A stretch of DNA of 64,000 bases from Sphingomonas sinipercae. Lineage in GTDB: Bacteria > Pseudomonadota > Alphaproteobacteria > Sphingomonadales > Sphingomonadaceae. A program made the translations under genes and the position numbers. How positions within the stretch are numbered: the first letter of the stretch is position 1; the number at the start of each line of letters is the position of its first letter. Where the stretch lies: the NCBI RefSeq assembly GCF_011302055.1, contig NZ_CP049871.1, positions 1,012,501 to 1,076,500 on the forward strand, in the 5' to 3' direction. Positions 34,419-43,036 of the stretch are shown here, piece after piece. Under the pieces are notes generated by a model. That model was not told the origin of the DNA, made no database searches, and was given only the letters and a program-made list of their open reading frames with translations.

Positions 34419-35759
34419 ATGCGTATCGCGATGATCGGCACCGGCTACGTCGGGCTTGTGTCCGGCGCCTGCTTTGCCGATTTCGGGCATGAGGTCGTCT
34501 GCATCGACAAGGACCAGTCGAAGATCGACGGGCTCAAGGCCGGGCGGATGCCGATCTGGGAACCGGGCCTTGAAGCCCTCGTCCGGACCAACGTCGAGCG
34601 CGAGCGGCTCAGCTTCACCACCGAACTTGCCGACGGGATCGAGGGCGCAGAGGCGGTGTTCATCGCCGTCGGGACCCCGGCGCGCCGCGGCGACGGCCAC
34701 GCCGACCTGACCTTCGTCTTTGCCGCGGTGCGGGAGCTGGCGCGGGCGCTGACGTCGCCGGTGGTCCTGATCACCAAGTCGACGGTTCCCGTCGGGACCG
34801 GCGACGAGATTGCGCGCATCCTTAAGGAAGAAGGCGCGCCGGAGGGGACATCGGTCGCGTCGAACCCCGAATTCCTCCGCGAAGGCGCGGCCATCGCCGA
34901 CTTCAAGCATCCCGACCGGATCGTCGTCGGCGCGGACGACGAACATGCGCGCGAAGTGCTTCGCGAAATCTATCGCCCGCTATTTCTCAACAAGGCGCCG
35001 ATCCTGTTCACGGGCCGGCGCACGGCGGAGCTGACCAAATATGCAGCGAATGCGTTCCTGGCGATGAAGATCAGCTTCATCAACGAAATCGCCGACCTGT
35101 GCGAAGCAGTCGGCGCCGACGTGCAGGAAGTCGCGCGCGGGATCGGCCTCGACAACCGTATCGGCCCCAAGTTCCTCCACCCGGGTCCGGGCTACGGTGG
35201 CAGCTGCTTCCCCAAGGACACGCTGGCGCTGCTCAAGACGGCAGAGGAAGCGGGCGTGCAGCAACGCATCATCAGCACGGTCGTGGACGTCAATGACCGG
35301 CGCAAGGCGGCGATGGCCGATCGCGTTGCAGCGGCGCTCGGCGGCAGCGTCAGCGGCAAGAAAATCGGCGTGCTCGGGCTCGCGTTCAAGCAGAACACCG
35401 ACGACATGCGCGACGCGGCGTCGATCCCGCTCGTCAACGCTTTGCTGAAGGCGGGGGCGGAGGTCATCGCTTTCGACCCGGCGGCGATGGATCATGCGGC
35501 GGCGCTGATGCCGGGCCTGGCGCTGGCAAAAAATGCAGCTTCGGTTGCCGACGGTGCGGATGCGCTGGTCGTCGTCACGGAGTGGGACGAATTTCGAGCG
35601 CTCGACCTCGACAAGCTGGCCAAGCGGATGCGGGGGCGGGCGCTGGTCGACCTGCGCAACGTCTATGACCAAGCGGAGGCTGAGCGGGCCGGGCTGGACT
35701 ATCGAGGGATCGGCCGAGGCGCCGGCTCGAACGCCCTTCTGCAGGCAACAGCGCAGTGA
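34419..35759 (+). CDS. ugd: UDP-glucose 6-dehydrogenase
   Basis: NAD-dependent four-electron oxidation of UDP-glucose to UDP-glucuronate for capsule or exopolysaccharide. The 446-residue product begins with a Rossmann motif MIGTGYVGLVSG, has the TVPVGTGD and NPEFLREG blocks, and the catalytic cysteine in GYGGSCFPKD (about 263). The C-terminal UDPG_MGDP_dh domain contains GLAFKQNTDDMRDA. ATG 34419 follows a GGGCAGGAG-type site. It overlaps the next dehydrogenase by GTGA. UDP-glucose is the likeliest substrate; GDP-mannose dehydrogenases are close relatives. Confidence 0.92.
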   Translation: MRIAMIGTGYVGLVSGACFADFGHEVVCIDKDQSKIDGLKAGRMPIWEPGLEALVRTNVERERLSFTTELADGIEGAEAVFIAVGTPARRGDGHADLTFVFAAVRELARALTSPVVLITKSTVPVGTGDEIARILKEEGAPEGTSVASNPEFLREGAAIADFKHPDRIVVGADDEHAREVLREIYRPLFLNKAPILFTGRRTAELTKYAANAFLAMKISFINEIADLCEAVGADVQEVARGIGLDNRIGPKFLHPGPGYGGSCFPKDTLALLKTAEEAGVQQRIISTVVDVNDRRKAAMADRVAAALGGSVSGKKIGVLGLAFKQNTDDMRDAASIPLVNALLKAGAEVIAFDPAAMDHAAALMPGLALAKNAASVADGADALVVVTEWDEFRALDLDKLAKRMRGRALVDLRNVYDQAEAERAGLDYRGIGRGAGSNALLQATAQ

Positions 35760-37021
35760 GCGGCCGGATTGTCGTTGTCGGGCTCGGCTATGTCGGGCTT
35801 CCGCTGGCGGTTGCCCTGGCACGCAAGTTCGATGTCGTTGGCCTGGATATCGACGCCAAGCGCGTCGCCGAACTTCAGTCCGGTTTCGACCGCACCGCGG
35901 AAATCGACGAAGCGGACCTGAAAGCGTCATCGATCACGCTGACCGCCAATCCGGACGAGTGCCGGGGCGCAGACATCTATATCGTCGCCGTGCCGACCCC
36001 GGTGGATTCGATGAACCAGCCGGACCTTAAGGCCCTGCTCGGCGCGACGCGCACTGTGGCCAAGCTGATCGATCCCGCGGTCCGGCCCACGATCGTGTTC
36101 GAGAGCACCGTCTATCCGGGCGTCACCGAGGACATTTGCGGTCCCGAGATCGAACAGGCCGCGGGGCTGCAGCGCGGCCGAGACTTCCGGCTGGCCTACA
36201 GCCCCGAGCGGATCAATCCGGGCGACCGCGAACACACCATCGACAAGATCACCAAGGTCGTCGCCGGCGAAGACGATGAAGTGCTCGACCAGGTCGCGCA
36301 AATGTATGGCGCAATCACGTCCGGCGGCGCTTACAAGGCGGCGTCGATCAAGACGGCGGAAGCGGCCAAGGCGATCGAGAACGCCCAGCGCGACATCAAC
36401 ATCGCCTTCATGAACGAGGTCGCGCAGATCTTCAGCCATGCCGGCGTTTCGGTGTGGGACGTGCTCGCCGCGGCGAAGACCAAGTGGAATTTCCTGCCCT
36501 TCGAACCGGGCCTGGTCGGCGGGCACTGCATCGGCGTCGATCCGTATTACCTCAGCTACCTGGCGCAGAAGTTCGGCCATAACCCGCAGGTCATCCTGTC
36601 CGGGCGCGGGATCAACGACGGGATGGGCGGCTGGATCGCCGACCAGTTGCACGCCCGCCGCAACTCCAAGGCCGGGAGCGTCTTGGTGCTTGGCCTGACG
36701 TTCAAGGAAAACGTGCCCGACCTTCGCAACAGCCGGACGATCGACGTCATCAACCGGCTGCAATGGCTAGGCCATTCGGTCGATGTGGTCGACCCGGTCG
36801 CCGACCCGGCCGAAATCGAACATGAATATGGCATCAAGGTCGCCGACCAGGCCGGTCGCAAATACGACCTGGTCATCGGCGCCGTCGCCCACCACGAATA
36901 TCGCGACTTCGCCCCTGACAGGCTGGAAGCGCTGCTTGGCGACGGCGGCACCCTTGCCGACCTGCGGGGCATGTGGCGCCACCTTTCGCTGAGCCCGGGG
37001 ATCGACCGGTGGACGCTGTAA
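35756..37021 (+). CDS. tviB: Nucleotide-sugar dehydrogenase of the TviB/WbpA type
   Basis: NAD-dependent dehydrogenase likely oxidising UDP-N-acetyl-hexosamine to a uronic acid for surface polysaccharide. The 421-residue product starts IVVVGLGYVGLPLAVALA, has ESTVYPGVTED and YSPERINPGD, the catalytic cysteine in GGHCIGVDPYYL (about 258), and GLTFKENVPDLRNS in the C-terminal domain. The VGGHCIGVDPYY motif separates it from the UDP-glucose enzyme upstream. Starts at GTG 35756 inside the stop of ugd. UDP-GalNAc versus UDP-GlcNAc cannot be decided, so the gene name marks family only. Confidence 0.85.
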   Translation: MSGRIVVVGLGYVGLPLAVALARKFDVVGLDIDAKRVAELQSGFDRTAEIDEADLKASSITLTANPDECRGADIYIVAVPTPVDSMNQPDLKALLGATRTVAKLIDPAVRPTIVFESTVYPGVTEDICGPEIEQAAGLQRGRDFRLAYSPERINPGDREHTIDKITKVVAGEDDEVLDQVAQMYGAITSGGAYKAASIKTAEAAKAIENAQRDINIAFMNEVAQIFSHAGVSVWDVLAAAKTKWNFLPFEPGLVGGHCIGVDPYYLSYLAQKFGHNPQVILSGRGINDGMGGWIADQLHARRNSKAGSVLVLGLTFKENVPDLRNSRTIDVINRLQWLGHSVDVVDPVADPAEIEHEYGIKVADQAGRKYDLVIGAVAHHEYRDFAPDRLEALLGDGGTLADLRGMWRHLSLSPGIDRWTL

Positions 37022-38307
37022 CCGAGCCGCGTTCCAGGGGCGTGCGCGCCCGTTCGTTGCTGACGCGACGGCGCTTCCAGTTCGCTGGGGCAATGATGAT
37101 CGGGGCGCTGTTGCCCTGGTCGCTGCGCGGACCGTTCCTGCCCGGCAGCATGTTCGAAGCAGCGAGCATCAACGCGCTGACCGGCAACGCCATCGGCGTC
37201 ATCATCGCGTTCTGGATGCGGCTGTCGATCGAGACCTATCCGGGCATTCGCCGTACCTATGTCATCCTGCCGTCGTCGCTAACCGGGCATGGCGTTGCCG
37301 TCGTCTGGTTCCTGCTTACCCGCTTCCCATACGACCGCGTCGCGCTGCTGGGCGGGTTCGCGTTGCACGTGGTCTGGCTCTACCTGCTCTACATCGCCGC
37401 CGAACGGCGGGTGCAGCGCAAGATCGCTGTCGTCCCGTTCGGCGCGGTCGAGGGACTGGAGCGGATCGACGGGGTCGAGTGGTTCACGATGAAGCGCCCC
37501 CGGCTGCAGGACACGCGCGATTGCGACGCCATCGTCGCCGACTTTTCCGCCGACCTGCCGGACGAATGGGAAGGCTTCCTGGCCGATGCCGCGCTCGCCA
37601 GCCGGATCGTCTATCAGGTCAAGCAGCTCGCGGAATCGCTGACCGGGCGGGTGCAGCTGGAGCATCTGTCGGAAAACAGCTTCGGTTCGCTGGTGCCGGC
37701 GCGGGGCTATTTTCACCTGAAGGGGCTGCTCGACTTCGCTTTCGCAGTGGCTATCCTGCCAATCGCACTGCCGGTGATGGCGGTGCTGGCCTTGCTGATC
37801 CGCCTCGACAGCAAGGGGCCAGTGCTGTTTCGCCAGCTTCGCGTCGGCCACGCCGGACGGCCGATCACCGTCTATAAGTTCCGCACCATGCGCCCGCTCG
37901 ATTCACAGGGCGCGGATGACGACGAACGCTTTGCGGCGATGACCAAGGCGGACGACGCCCGGATCACGAAGCTCGGCCGCGCGCTGCGCAAGCTGCGGCT
38001 GGACGAGCTGCCGCAGATGTTCAACATTCTGAAGTGGGAAATGAGCTGGATCGGCCCGCGCCCGGAAGCCGAGGTGCTATCGGTCTGGTACACCAGCGAG
38101 CTGCCCTTCTACCGTTACCGCCACGTGGTGAAGCCGGGAATTTCGGGCTGGGCGCAGGTCAACCAGGGCCATGTCGCGGACGTCGACGAGGTCCACCGCA
38201 AGCTGCAGTACGACTTTTATTACATCAAGTATTTCTCGCCCTGGCTCGACCTGCTGATCTTCTTCCGGACGATCAAGACGATGCTGACGGGGTTCGGATC
38301 GAAGTAG
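37009..38307 (+). CDS. Undecaprenyl-phosphate sugar phosphotransferase (WcaJ/ExoY-like)
   Basis: Membrane transferase that starts repeat-unit assembly by placing a sugar-1-phosphate on undecaprenyl phosphate. N-terminal hydrophobic helices (several between about 15 and 125) precede a cytosolic domain, then a re-entrant helix (LLDFAFAVAILPIALPVMAVL) and the bacterial sugar-transferase core: SKGPVLFRQLRVG, VYKFRTM, LRLDELPQMFNILK, WIGPRPE and the KPGISGWAQVNQG block. I start it at GTG 37009, which overlaps the tviB stop; a GTG at 36973 is also in frame. Third gene of a compact polysaccharide cluster. Sugar specificity is unknown. Confidence 0.88.
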   Translation: MDAVTEPRSRGVRARSLLTRRRFQFAGAMMIGALLPWSLRGPFLPGSMFEAASINALTGNAIGVIIAFWMRLSIETYPGIRRTYVILPSSLTGHGVAVVWFLLTRFPYDRVALLGGFALHVVWLYLLYIAAERRVQRKIAVVPFGAVEGLERIDGVEWFTMKRPRLQDTRDCDAIVADFSADLPDEWEGFLADAALASRIVYQVKQLAESLTGRVQLEHLSENSFGSLVPARGYFHLKGLLDFAFAVAILPIALPVMAVLALLIRLDSKGPVLFRQLRVGHAGRPITVYKFRTMRPLDSQGADDDERFAAMTKADDARITKLGRALRKLRLDELPQMFNILKWEMSWIGPRPEAEVLSVWYTSELPFYRYRHVVKPGISGWAQVNQGHVADVDEVHRKLQYDFYYIKYFSPWLDLLIFFRTIKTMLTGFGSK

Positions 38308-38336
38308 CGGCGCCGCGTCGCTCTTGCGGCCCGCCG

Positions 38337-38858
38337 TCAGAATTCGGAATCGAGCACCCAGACGCCCCAGGCAACCAGCAGCGCGATAGCGACGCTGGCG
38401 GTCAGCGCCGCGATCAGGGGTACGAGCCCGGAAACGACCAGCAGCGCGACAAAGCCGATCGCCAATCCCCCGGCGGCGAGGGAGCGGAGCTGGACCCTGG
38501 ACCTGGCATGCCATTGCTGCGCAGGCGCTGGGGCCATGGGTTGGGCCATCAGCAGCGCGGCGCTTACGGACGCCCTGGTTATGGGGCGAACGAACTCGCA
38601 GCCCATGAAGACGCCATCGATGCGAACGACCTTGGCCGGCGTGCGCCCGGCATGCGGCAGATCGACATCTATCAGCTCGCCCGGCTGAAGCACGGAATCG
38701 GCCGCTTCCAATAACAGGCCGGTCGTGGACAGATTGAGAATCCGAATCTGCGTCCCAGACGCGCCGACCCGGATCCCGAGCAACAATGCCCGGCGAGGCG
38801 CCGAGCGACGGTCATCCCCCGCGGCGCGCCGCGGCTCCAACATAGCATAAAGGGACAA
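38337..38858 (-). CDS. PilZ domain protein with two C-terminal membrane helices
   Basis: Likely c-di-GMP receptor. The 173-residue product has the PilZ N-terminal arginine motif (RRSAPRR, about 17-23) and the second motif NLSTTG (about 42-47), then a beta barrel to about residue 95. Two hydrophobic segments near the C-terminus (about 128-143 and 147-168) predict membrane anchoring, uncommon for small PilZ proteins. The TTG at 38858 is chosen: it has AAGGAG at the right spacing, while ATG 38843 does not. Neighbour of the polysaccharide cluster, so control of polymer export is possible. Confidence 0.75.
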   Translation of the reverse strand: MSLYAMLEPRRAAGDDRRSAPRRALLLGIRVGASGTQIRILNLSTTGLLLEAADSVLQPGELIDVDLPHAGRTPAKVVRIDGVFMGCEFVRPITRASVSAALLMAQPMAPAPAQQWHARSRVQLRSLAAGGLAIGFVALLVVSGLVPLIAALTASVAIALLVAWGVWVLDSEF

Positions 38859-38946
38859 TGGAACTCCTTCTCGAGCACAGCCCTAAGACCATACCCCTTC
38901 ACGAAAGTTAAGGGGGTCAAACGGGATTTTTCGTCCGCGCCGCGAA

Positions 38947-38975
38947 TTGATCAGCACCGCACGACGCCGTATCGA
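38947..38975 (+). promoter_or_regulatory. Promoter for tRNA-Arg
   Basis: TTGATC (38947-38952) and TATCGA (38970-38975) are separated by exactly 17 bases, and the tRNA begins eight bases after the -10 hexamer. This fits a housekeeping sigma promoter driving tRNA-Arg. Confidence 0.55.
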
Positions 38976-38983
38976 TTGCGGCG

Positions 38984-39060
38984 GGCCCCGTAGCTCAGCA
39001 GGATAGAGCGCCGGATTCCTAATCCGTAGGTCACTGGTTCGAATCCAGTCGGGGTCACCA
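38984..39060 (+). tRNA. tRNA-Arg (anticodon CCT)
   Basis: A 77-base cloverleaf with CCA encoded. Acceptor GGCCCCG pairs with CGGGGTC (one G-T); D stem GCTC/GAGC; anticodon loop TTCCTAA gives anticodon CCT, reading AGG; variable AGGTC; T arm ACTGG TTCGAAT CCAGT. The first pair of the anticodon stem (C-T) is a mismatch. No integration signs at its 3' end: the next gene follows directly. Confidence 0.97.
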
Positions 39061-39076
39061 CGAACGGAGCAGGCGC

Positions 39077-39355
39077 ATGGCCGGGCAGAAAGGCGAGAGT
39101 GACGGCGTGGCCTGGAAGCGGCTGTTCACGGACCATCCCGCGTCGCTTGGCATGAGTTGGTTCGGCCATGGCGTCGGTGCGCTGAAGATCGGCGTGACCC
39201 TGATCGGTGCGGGGCTTGCGTGCCTGGTCCACGCCATCGTCCCGGCTCTGTTCACGCAGACCGCGGGCAAGACGGTCAGCGAAATTTACGACCACATGAT
39301 GCGGCGCAAGGCGGGCGCCGCCAACCCCAACGACTGGCCCGACTATGAAATCTGA
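39077..39355 (+). CDS. DUF6356 family small membrane protein
   Basis: A 92-residue protein with the sphingomonad DUF6356 pattern: FTDHPASLGMSWFGHG at the N-terminus, one hydrophobic helix (about 35-58, ALKIGVTLIGAGLACLVHAI), then TAGKTVSEIYDHMMRRK. Sometimes loosely annotated as a capsule biosynthesis protein; the function is unknown. Starts 16 bases after the tRNA, so it may be cotranscribed. Its last 11 bases overlap the FAD-enzyme gene. Confidence 0.75.
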   Translation: MAGQKGESDGVAWKRLFTDHPASLGMSWFGHGVGALKIGVTLIGAGLACLVHAIVPALFTQTAGKTVSEIYDHMMRRKAGAANPNDWPDYEI

Positions 39356-40661
39356 CCGGCATTGGCCGGTGGTGATTGTCGGTGGCGGATTTTCAGGGAC
39401 GATCCTGGCGGCGCAGCTCGCGCGGCGGGGAATCCGCTCGGTCATCGTCGAGGCGACCGACCGCGCCGGCCGGGGAACGGCCTATTCGACGACCGATCCG
39501 GCGCACCTGCTGAATGTCCCCGCAGCGAACATGGGCGCCTGGGCGGATGAGCCGGGCGATTTCGCGGCCCATAGCGGCGACCCGGCGGCCTTTGCCGCCC
39601 GGCGGGATTACGGCGCTTACCTAAGGGGCATCCTGGACGAGGCGCTGGCGTCGGGCGCGACCGTCGAGAGCGGACGCGCAGTCGGCGCGCGGCCCACGGC
39701 CGACGGTGGTTGGACCGTCGACTTGGCGGACGGCGATCCGATCACGGGCGAGGCGCTGGTCCTCGCCATCGGCAACCAGCCGCCGCAGACGATGGCCGCG
39801 CTCCGCGACGGCGGCGAGCGGGTGATCGAAAATCCGTGGAGCGTGGAAGCGCGCTCGGCCGTCGCCGAGGTCGCGACCACCGACGCGCCGGTGCTGATCG
39901 TCGGCACCGGGCTGACGATGGTGGACGTGATGCTGTCGCTGGATTCGGCCGGGCATGGCGGGCGCATCGTCGCTTTGTCGAGGCGCGGCCTGATCCCGCG
40001 CGGTCACGCGGCTTACGAAGCGCAGCCGATCGAGCGGTCGGCGCTTCCGGCGGGCGGCCTGAACGCGTTGTTCGCCTGGCTTCGGCACAGCGCGGCGGCG
40101 CTTGGAAGCTGGCGGGCGGCGATCGACCGCCTGCGGCCGCATAGCCAATATCTCTGGCAGTCCCTGCCGCCGGGCGAGCAGCAGCGCTTCCTGCGCCACG
40201 CGCGGCCGTGGTGGGATGTGCACCGCCACCGGATCGCGCCGCAGGTGTCCGCCAAGCTGGCCGGCATGATCGACGAGGGCCGGCTGGAAATCGTCGCCGG
40301 CCGGCTGGCGCACGTCGAGCCGCAGGCGAGCAGCGTCCGTGTCGGCTATCGGCGCCGGGGCGACGAAACGCTTCGCGAAGGCGAGTTCGCATACGTCTTC
40401 AATTGCACCGGCCCGCTGGGCCGGATCGAGCAAACGCGCGACCCGCTTCTACGCCAGCTCCTCGATGACGGTCTTGCCCGGCCCGACCCGCTCGGCATCG
40501 GGATTGCGGTCGACGAGCGTTCGGCGGTCGCGGGCGCGGCGCATCTGTGGGCGCTTGGGCCCCTGACCAAAGGGCGGTTCTGGGAAATCATCGCGGTGCC
40601 GGATATCAGGAACCAGGCCGCGCAGGTGGCCGACGACATTGCAAGGGAGCTTGGCCGATGA
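39345..40661 (+). CDS. FAD/NAD(P)-binding oxidoreductase (COG4529-like)
   Basis: Flavoprotein of 438 residues. Seen: the FAD Rossmann motif [18 protein letters not shown] (about 9-26), a second dinucleotide block [17 protein letters not shown] (about 184-200), and the C-terminal FNCTGPLG and [15 protein letters not shown] signatures of the NAD_binding_9 family. Partner and substrate are unknown; such proteins occur beside siderophore, thiol or polyketide genes elsewhere. Begins inside the end of the DUF6356 gene and overlaps folE by four bases, so it is part of a tight cluster. Confidence 0.8.
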   Translation: MKSDRHWPVVIVGGGFSGTILAAQLARRGIRSVIVEATDRAGRGTAYSTTDPAHLLNVPAANMGAWADEPGDFAAHSGDPAAFAARRDYGAYLRGILDEALASGATVESGRAVGARPTADGGWTVDLADGDPITGEALVLAIGNQPPQTMAALRDGGERVIENPWSVEARSAVAEVATTDAPVLIVGTGLTMVDVMLSLDSAGHGGRIVALSRRGLIPRGHAAYEAQPIERSALPAGGLNALFAWLRHSAAALGSWRAAIDRLRPHSQYLWQSLPPGEQQRFLRHARPWWDVHRHRIAPQVSAKLAGMIDEGRLEIVAGRLAHVEPQASSVRVGYRRRGDETLREGEFAYVFNCTGPLGRIEQTRDPLLRQLLDDGLARPDPLGIGIAVDERSAVAGAAHLWALGPLTKGRFWEIIAVPDIRNQAAQVADDIARELGR

Positions 40662-41269
40662 GCCCGACGCCGGATGATGGCGATACCTTTGAGGCGCCGC
40701 CGAAACTGCCCGTCCCCGACAACGTCGCCGAAGCAATCCGCACGCTGATCCGCTGGGCCGGCGACGATCCGGAGCGGGAGGGGTTGCTGGATACGCCGGC
40801 GCGGGTGGCGCGCGCGTGGAAGGAATATGCGCAAGGCTATGAAAGCGACCCGGCGGTCCATTTGAAGCGCACCTTCGACGAAGTCGGCGGCTATGACGAA
40901 ATCGTGCTGTTGAAGGACATTCCGTTCCAGTCGCACTGCGAGCATCACATGGCGCCGATCATCGGCAAGGCGGCGATCGCCTACCTGCCGCGCGATAAGG
41001 TGGTCGGGATCAGCAAGCTGGCGCGGGTGCTGCACGGCTTTGCGCGGCGGTTGCAGGTGCAGGAACGGCTGACCGCGCAAGTGGCGGACTGCATCTGGGA
41101 CCATTTGCACCCCAAGGGTGTGGCCGTGGTGATCGAGGCGACCCATGCCTGCATGACCGCGCGGGGCGTGAATACGCCGGGCGTGATGATGACCACGAGC
41201 CGGATGATGGGCACCTTCCGCTCCGATGAGCGTAGTCGTCGCGAAGTGCTGGCGCTGATGGGTTACTGA
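40658..41269 (+). CDS. folE: GTP cyclohydrolase I (FolE type 1)
   Basis: Zinc enzyme that opens GTP to 7,8-dihydroneopterin triphosphate, first step of folate synthesis. The 203-residue product has the zinc and catalytic block SHCEHHMAP (Cys94, His96, His97), a HACMTARGV block with the second zinc cysteine, and [12 protein letters not shown] 40658 overlaps the stop of the FAD enzyme (ATGA). The frame remains open upstream but only as a shadow. folE sits away from other folate genes; folC is 4 kb downstream on the other strand. Confidence 0.97.
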   Translation: MSPTPDDGDTFEAPPKLPVPDNVAEAIRTLIRWAGDDPEREGLLDTPARVARAWKEYAQGYESDPAVHLKRTFDEVGGYDEIVLLKDIPFQSHCEHHMAPIIGKAAIAYLPRDKVVGISKLARVLHGFARRLQVQERLTAQVADCIWDHLHPKGVAVVIEATHACMTARGVNTPGVMMTTSRMMGTFRSDERSRREVLALMGY

Positions 41270-41294
41270 CGCGCCGCTGACAGGAGATTTTCAG

Positions 41295-41699
41295 ATGGCG
41301 AAGAAAGCAACGAGCGGAACGACTGGCGCGAAGGCCTCGGCCAAGCCGAAGAGCTCGCCGAAGAAGGCGTCCGGCAGCAAGGCGGTGACAAAGCCCAGTG
41401 CCCGCGCACGGTCGGGCGGAAGTACGCGGAACGAGGGCAATGGCGCGGCCGACATGCTGCTCAAGCTGCTGGAAAGCCCCTTGGTCGCCGACCTGCTGGC
41501 AGTGGGTGCGACGGCTGCGCTCGCGGCGCTGACCGAGCATCGCTACAGCGCGCGCACCGGCAGTGGCGAGGGACGCGGCGCGAAGCGGGCCCTGAAGGGC
41601 GCGGTCACGGCGGCGGCCGCGGCGATGGGCCGGCGGATCGCGAACGAGTTCGACGAGATCAAGTCGGCGGCGAAGTCCAAGCGCGACGAAGCAGCGTAA
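41295..41699 (+). CDS. Lys/Ala-rich, histone H1-like basic protein
   Basis: A 134-residue protein with a low-complexity N-terminus rich in Lys, Ala, Ser and Pro (about 1-45), resembling histone H1-like or AT-hook-type DNA-binding tails, then a hydrophobic Leu/Ala-rich helix (about 53-76) and a basic C-terminal helix. No known domain. It may bind nucleic acid or associate with the membrane; both are inferences from composition. ATG 41295 follows CAGGAGATTTT. Its last 41 bases overlap rsmD, convergent. Confidence 0.6.
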   Translation: MAKKATSGTTGAKASAKPKSSPKKASGSKAVTKPSARARSGGSTRNEGNGAADMLLKLLESPLVADLLAVGATAALAALTEHRYSARTGSGEGRGAKRALKGAVTAAAAAMGRRIANEFDEIKSAAKSKRDEAA

Positions 41700-42216
41700 G
41701 CCGGGCGCGGCCGACGTCGCGCTCCGAATCCAGTTCCAGCGCGTGGCGGTCGACGGGGTCGCCGCGCTGAGTCTCGATCGCGGCCCAGCCGCCGGGGGCT
41801 AGCCACCCGGCGCGGACGATCTCAGCGACGACGGCTGAGCCCGATCCGGCGGCATAGGGCGGATCGGCGAAGATCAGGTCGAACGGCTGGCTTGGCGGCA
41901 GGCTGGTCGCCGAGCGCCCGAGGACTTCCGTCCTGGCCTGGACCGCAAAGACCGCGATGTTGCTTCGGATCGCGGCGATTGCGCCTCGGTCCTGCTCGAC
42001 GAAGCAGGCGAAGGCCGCGCCCCTCGACAAGGCTTCGAAACCGAGCGCGCCGCTGCCCGCATAAAGGTCTGCGACGCGCAGCTCGTCGAAGGAGCCGAGG
42101 CGGCTCGCAAGCATTGAAAACAGCGTTTCGCGGACCCGGTCCGCGGTCGGGCGAGTCGCGCTTCCGGCCGGGGCGGCGAGCCTTCGCCCGCGCCATTGCC
42201 CGGCGACGATCCTCAT
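41659..42216 (-). CDS. rsmD: 16S rRNA (guanine966-N2)-methyltransferase RsmD
   Basis: SAM-dependent methyltransferase acting on assembled 30S precursor. The 185-residue product starts RIVAGQWRGRRL, has the RPTADRVRETLFS block, ADLYAGSGALGFEALSRGA (SAM site) and the catalytic DPPY in LIFADPPYAAG. ATG 42216 overlaps the rluB stop (ATGA). Its 3' end overlaps a basic-protein gene on the other strand by 41 bases. Confidence 0.95.
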   Translation of the reverse strand: MRIVAGQWRGRRLAAPAGSATRPTADRVRETLFSMLASRLGSFDELRVADLYAGSGALGFEALSRGAAFACFVEQDRGAIAAIRSNIAVFAVQARTEVLGRSATSLPPSQPFDLIFADPPYAAGSGSAVVAEIVRAGWLAPGGWAAIETQRGDPVDRHALELDSERDVGRARLTLLRRAWTSPPT

Positions 42217-43013
42217 TTCAGCGAGCTTCGGAAGTCCTGGAGGATTTGCTGCGGCACCTCGTCGGCATCGCCGGGTTCGAGCCCGCCGACGTCGAACGGG
42301 CCGTAAGCGGTGCGGATCAGGCGTGAGACCTGCATGCCGAGATGGGCGAGCACTCGGCGAACCTCGCGGTTCTTGCCTTCGGTCAGGCTCATTTCGATCC
42401 AGCAGTTGCGGCCGGTGCGACGCTCCAGGTTGGCGTTGATCGACCCGTAATGCATCCCTTCGATGGTGATTCCGTCGGCCAGCGCTTCGAGTTGCTCCTG
42501 CGTGACGTGGCCGAAAGAGCGGGCGCGATAGGTGCGCACGATCCCGGTCTTGGGAAGCTCAAGTTGCCGCTTCAATTCGCCGTCGTTGGTGAGGAGGAGC
42601 AAACCTTCGGTCATAAAATCGAGCCGGCCGACCGGCATTACGCGCGGCAGGCCGGGCGGAAGCCGGTCGTAGATCGTCGGGCGCCCCTTGGGGTCGTTGA
42701 CCGCGGTCAGCGTGGTCGGCGGCTTGTAGAAACGGAACAGCCGCGCGCCTTCGGCCGCCTTCACCGGCTTGCCGTCCACGGTCACACCGCGCAAACTTTC
42801 AAGCAGGGTCGCGGGCGTTTCGAGAACCTTGCCGTCGAGTGCGATGCGGCCCTCGGCAATCATCCGCTCGATGTCGCGGCGCGAGGCGACGCCGGCGCGC
42901 GCAAGCAGCTTGGCAATGCGCTGCGGTCCGCTATCGCGTTGCTGCGGGCGCCGCCCGCGCGGACCTTTTCGGCGCTGCGGCACAGGATCGCGCTTCGTTC
43001 GTTCGGATCGCAA
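42213..43013 (-). CDS. rluB: Ribosomal large-subunit pseudouridine synthase (RsuA/RluB family)
   Basis: Isomerises a uridine in 23S rRNA (position 2605 if truly RluB). The 266-residue product has a basic N-terminus, an S4 RNA-binding domain (about 32-75; RIAKLLARAGVASRRDIERMI), then the catalytic domain with the aspartate in MPVGRLDFMTEGLL and LTEGKNREVRRVL. The start is uncertain: TTG 43013 or GTG 42983; with 43013, only 23 bases separate it from the divergent response-regulator start. RsuA or RluE cannot be excluded. Confidence 0.88.
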   Translation of the reverse strand: MRSERTKRDPVPQRRKGPRGRRPQQRDSGPQRIAKLLARAGVASRRDIERMIAEGRIALDGKVLETPATLLESLRGVTVDGKPVKAAEGARLFRFYKPPTTLTAVNDPKGRPTIYDRLPPGLPRVMPVGRLDFMTEGLLLLTNDGELKRQLELPKTGIVRTYRARSFGHVTQEQLEALADGITIEGMHYGSINANLERRTGRNCWIEMSLTEGKNREVRRVLAHLGMQVSRLIRTAYGPFDVGGLEPGDADEVPQQILQDFRSSLK

Positions 43014-43036
43014 TTGGTTGTTCCTTTGGGGGTGTG

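Noticed and set aside
38984..39060. Integration site of a mobile element at tRNA-Arg
   Set aside because: No integrase next to it, no repeat of the tRNA 3' end downstream, and flanking genes look like normal chromosome.
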